Below are positions 60,506 through 62,476 of a stretch of 62,476 nucleotides of DNA, piece after piece. A program made the position numbers and the translations under genes. Location of the stretch: NCBI GenBank assembly GCA_021741075.1, contig JAIOYO010000020.1, forward strand, positions 1-62,476, written 5' to 3'. The notes under the pieces were generated by a model that made no database searches, was not told the DNA's origin, and worked only from the letters and a program-made list of their open reading frames with translations. The stretch is from Flavobacteriales bacterium. Lineage in GTDB: Bacteria; Bacteroidota; Bacteroidia; UBA10329. Numbering within the stretch: the first letter of the stretch is position 1; each line of letters opens with the position of its first letter.

Positions 60506-61645
60506 ATGAAAACGAAATACATCACATACATCCTGATAACAGCCATCCTTGCGGTGCTTTTTGAGGCTTGTTCTTCTAGCGCTCCAGAAAGCTCGTCTGA
60601 AGAAGAAACGCCAAAAGGTGAAAACGAGCTAATCAGCATCACAAAAGAACAATTCTCATCATCAGGGTATCAATTGGGAACGCTTACCAAACAGGTGTTT
60701 GAAACCACGATTACAGCCAATGGTTCGGTGGATGTTCCGCCTAAATTTCAAGCTTCAGTAAGTGCTTATTTTGGTGGTTATGTGAAGCAAATTGACTTGC
60801 TCGTAGGCGAGAAAGTGCAAAAAGGACAGGTTCTTTTTACACTCGAAAATCCAGAGTTCTTAGAAGTGCAGAAAGACTTTCTGGAAACAGCTGGTGAGTT
60901 GAATTACTTGAAAGAAGATCTGGCTCGACAAGGAAGTCTTGCCGAATCAAACGTGTCTTCACAGAAAAAGCTGACCAAAGCGCAGTCCGATTTTCAAATG
61001 ACGAATGCCAAACATGCTGCGCTGAAGAAGAAGTTGGAGATGATGCATATTGATGTGAAGATGTTGAGCGCGGAGAACCTTCAGTCATCTATCGCTATCC
61101 TAGCTCCTATTGGTGGATTTATCACCGAGATAAACGCTACTCCGGGTACATTTCTTTCACCTTCAGATATAGCCATGAAAATCATCAATACGGAACATCT
61201 TCACCTTGAATTGAAAGTGTTTGAGCAGGATGCGGCTAAGGTTGCCGAAGGACAGTTAATTCACTTCCGAGAGCAGAACGATAAAGCATATCGCGAAGCG
61301 AAAGTTCATTTGGTCAATAAGACTTTGGACACAGAGTCTCGCACATTGAATGTGCATGGACACATTGATCGAGCATCCTCCAAAGGGCTTTCGGTAGGTT
61401 CCTACATTGAAGCACAGATTGTGACCGGTTCAGACTCCCTTTTGGCTTTGCCGACAGCTGCCGTTGTCGAATTGGAAGGCCGCTATTTCGTGTTGAAAGC
61501 ATTAGACAATCAAACGGAATTTGAACGACTGGAAGTAAAGTTGGTACAAGCACAAAGCGATTTTACAGCGATTGAAATGCCAAGTGGCATTTCCGCTTCT
61601 TCACAATTTCTAACGGTTGGAACATACGATTTGATAATTGATTGA
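60506..61645 (+). CDS. RND efflux periplasmic adaptor subunit (CzcB/CusB-like)
   Basis: A 379-residue membrane-fusion protein, lipidated: the signal peptide ends in the lipobox FEAC. The lipoyl-like halves are VSAYFGGYVKQIDLLVGEKVQKGQVLF and APIGGFITEINATPGTF (pieces), separated by a helical hairpin with LEVQKDFLETAGELNYL; the beta-barrel domain follows (LHLELKVFEQDAAKV, GQLIHFRE). It bridges the pump and the outer-membrane channel and may bind metal. The ATG at 60506 is two nt after the pump's stop; a TTG overlapping it is possible. It closes the operon; a 163-nt gap follows. Confidence 0.92.
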   Translation: MKTKYITYILITAILAVLFEACSSSAPESSSEEETPKGENELISITKEQFSSSGYQLGTLTKQVFETTITANGSVDVPPKFQASVSAYFGGYVKQIDLLVGEKVQKGQVLFTLENPEFLEVQKDFLETAGELNYLKEDLARQGSLAESNVSSQKKLTKAQSDFQMTNAKHAALKKKLEMMHIDVKMLSAENLQSSIAILAPIGGFITEINATPGTFLSPSDIAMKIINTEHLHLELKVFEQDAAKVAEGQLIHFREQNDKAYREAKVHLVNKTLDTESRTLNVHGHIDRASSKGLSVGSYIEAQIVTGSDSLLALPTAAVVELEGRYFVLKALDNQTEFERLEVKLVQAQSDFTAIEMPSGISASSQFLTVGTYDLIID

Positions 61646-61752
61646 ACTTATACTGCAGAATTATTGTTTGGCTTCCATGCATCAAGTCATAGACATGCTA
61701 TTAAGAATCCTTCTAAATAAAATAGAAGACATACCTATAATTGATGAGATAT

Positions 61753-61760
61753 TACATTTG
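61753..61760 (+). promoter_or_regulatory. -7 box TACATTTG of the sdh genes
   Basis: Exact TAnnTTTG, 48 nt before the sdhC ATG at 61809. A short CCCG-TT-CGGG hairpin with TTTT (61777-61790) lies in the leader and could be an attenuator. No -33 TTG at standard distance. Confidence 0.45.
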
Positions 61761-61808
61761 CCGCTATAATGCAAAGCCCGTTCGGGTTTTTACCAAAATC
61801 AGACATCA

Positions 61809-62476
61809 ATGTCCAGTTCGATAGCTAAAAAGATAGCGATGGCCCTGTCAGGGTTCTTCTTGCTGTTCTTCCTTCTGCAGCATCTTACCATCAACTTCAT
61901 TTCGGTGATTAGTGTGGATGCTTTTAATGCAGCATCTCACTTCATGGGAACCAATCCAATCGTACAAATTGCACTGCAGCCTGTGCTTGCATTTGGTGTC
62001 ATTTTTCACTTGATGATGGGAATGCGGTTGGAATTGCAGAATCGCGCTTCTCGGCCAATCAAGTATGCCATGAACAAGCCAGGAGAGAATTCGACTTGGA
62101 TGAGTCGCAACATGATTATCACAGGAATAATGATTTTCCTTTTCCTTGGAATGCACTTTTACGATTTCTGGATTCCAGAATTGAATGTGAAATACGTTCA
62201 GGGCGACATGTCAGGACTTCTTCCAAATGGGGAGTTCCGTTATTGGGAAGAACTTCATCACAAGTTCCACGACCCGATCAGAACTGGTATTTATGTTCTG
62301 TCTTTCGTGTTCTTGGCCTTGCACCTGATGCACGGTTTCCAATCGGCTTTTCAGTCAGTTGGTTTCAACCACAAGAAATACACACCTGTCATCAAAAAGC
62401 TTTCAACTATTTACGCCATTGTGGTGCCGCTCGGATTTATCATCGTTGCGGTTTATCACACTTTGACGCAATCATA
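61809..62476 (+). CDS. sdhC: Succinate dehydrogenase cytochrome b subunit (cut at the window end)
   Basis: An open frame from ATG at 61809 runs 222 codons and ends on TA, so only the last base of the stop codon is missing if the next base is A or G. The protein has five hydrophobic helices and resembles the single-chain cytochrome b558 subunit of Bacteroidota succinate dehydrogenase/fumarate reductase: an early KKIAMALSGFFLLFFLLQH, HLMMGMRLELQNRAS and LHLMHGFQSAFQSVGF, with His residues in the helices placed for two haems. It anchors the flavoprotein and iron-sulfur subunits and passes electrons to menaquinone. sdhA and sdhB are expected right after the window. Confidence 0.9.
   Translation, partial: MSSSIAKKIAMALSGFFLLFFLLQHLTINFISVISVDAFNAASHFMGTNPIVQIALQPVLAFGVIFHLMMGMRLELQNRASRPIKYAMNKPGENSTWMSRNMIITGIMIFLFLGMHFYDFWIPELNVKYVQGDMSGLLPNGEFRYWEELHHKFHDPIRTGIYVLSFVFLALHLMHGFQSAFQSVGFNHKKYTPVIKKLSTIYAIVVPLGFIIVAVYHTLTQS

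Overview
The window is one chromosomal stretch from a member of the Bacteroidota, most likely order Flavobacteriales or close to it. The evidence is: type IX secretion (T9SS) C-terminal sorting domains on three secreted proteins; Bacteroidota-only families (IPExxxVDY, DUF4296, SiaC/DUF1987, DUF6089-like outer-membrane protein); the SDR-type threonine dehydrogenase; a single-chain SdhC; an RND pump fused to its outer-membrane channel; and many promoters with the Bacteroidota -7 box TAnnTTTG, some with a -33 TTG 16-21 nt upstream. Shine-Dalgarno sequences are mostly absent. Base composition looks moderate (low to mid 40s % GC by eye). No rRNA, tRNA, CRISPR array, prophage or insertion sequence was seen.

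Layout. 1-10 kb: secreted hydrolase, membrane-anchored GH1 glycosidase, orphan HepT-like protein, FAD amine oxidase, T9SS esterase, AT-rich acyltransferase, GH3-family enzyme divergent from an LpxL-like acyltransferase, Ca2+/Na+ exchanger. 10-18 kb: M42 peptidase, then a leftward core operon acpP-fabF-rnc-IPExxxVDY-pyk, then RidA and threonine dehydrogenase transcribed apart from each other, SiaC and a MORN-repeat protein. 18-25 kb: a tightly overlapping operon cysS - M28/glutaminyl cyclase-like - GT2 - polyprenol-phosphate mannosyltransferase-like - pyrC - DUF4296, ended by a 9-copy 21-bp tandem repeat. 25-35 kb: SDR epimerase, pgk, cvpA with a VWA protein, small unknown proteins, cyclophilin, pheS and an acyl-CoA carboxylase beta subunit. 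35-43 kb: a TPR sensor kinase/NarL regulator pair, an uncharacterised protein and a 1316-residue T9SS cargo made of four modules plus dockerin-like and cohesin-like parts. 43-55 kb: stress and envelope genes (tandem Usp, HD hydrolase, Ig-like lipoprotein, free-methionine-sulfoxide reductase, barrels, a large membrane protein), aminotransferase and aminopeptidase P. 55-61.7 kb: heavy-metal efflux operon (His-rich protein, RND-TolC fusion, adaptor). The window ends in sdhC, cut within its stop codon.

Most genes are housekeeping. The most unusual signals lie in the DNA between or inside them: a G/C-rich palindromic element translated in frame inside the essential gene pheS; two inverted copies of a ~95-bp dispersed element whose hairpin arms differ in sequence but both pair; an 80-bp branched palindrome; a minisatellite continuing in frame after a stop codon; and a recurrent geometry in which the -7 box ends exactly 4 nt before the start codon, predicting leaderless mRNAs. 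A HepT-like protein with all key nuclease residues replaced and no partner toxin/antitoxin gene is the strongest single-gene oddity. No obvious new multi-gene defence or biosynthetic system was found.
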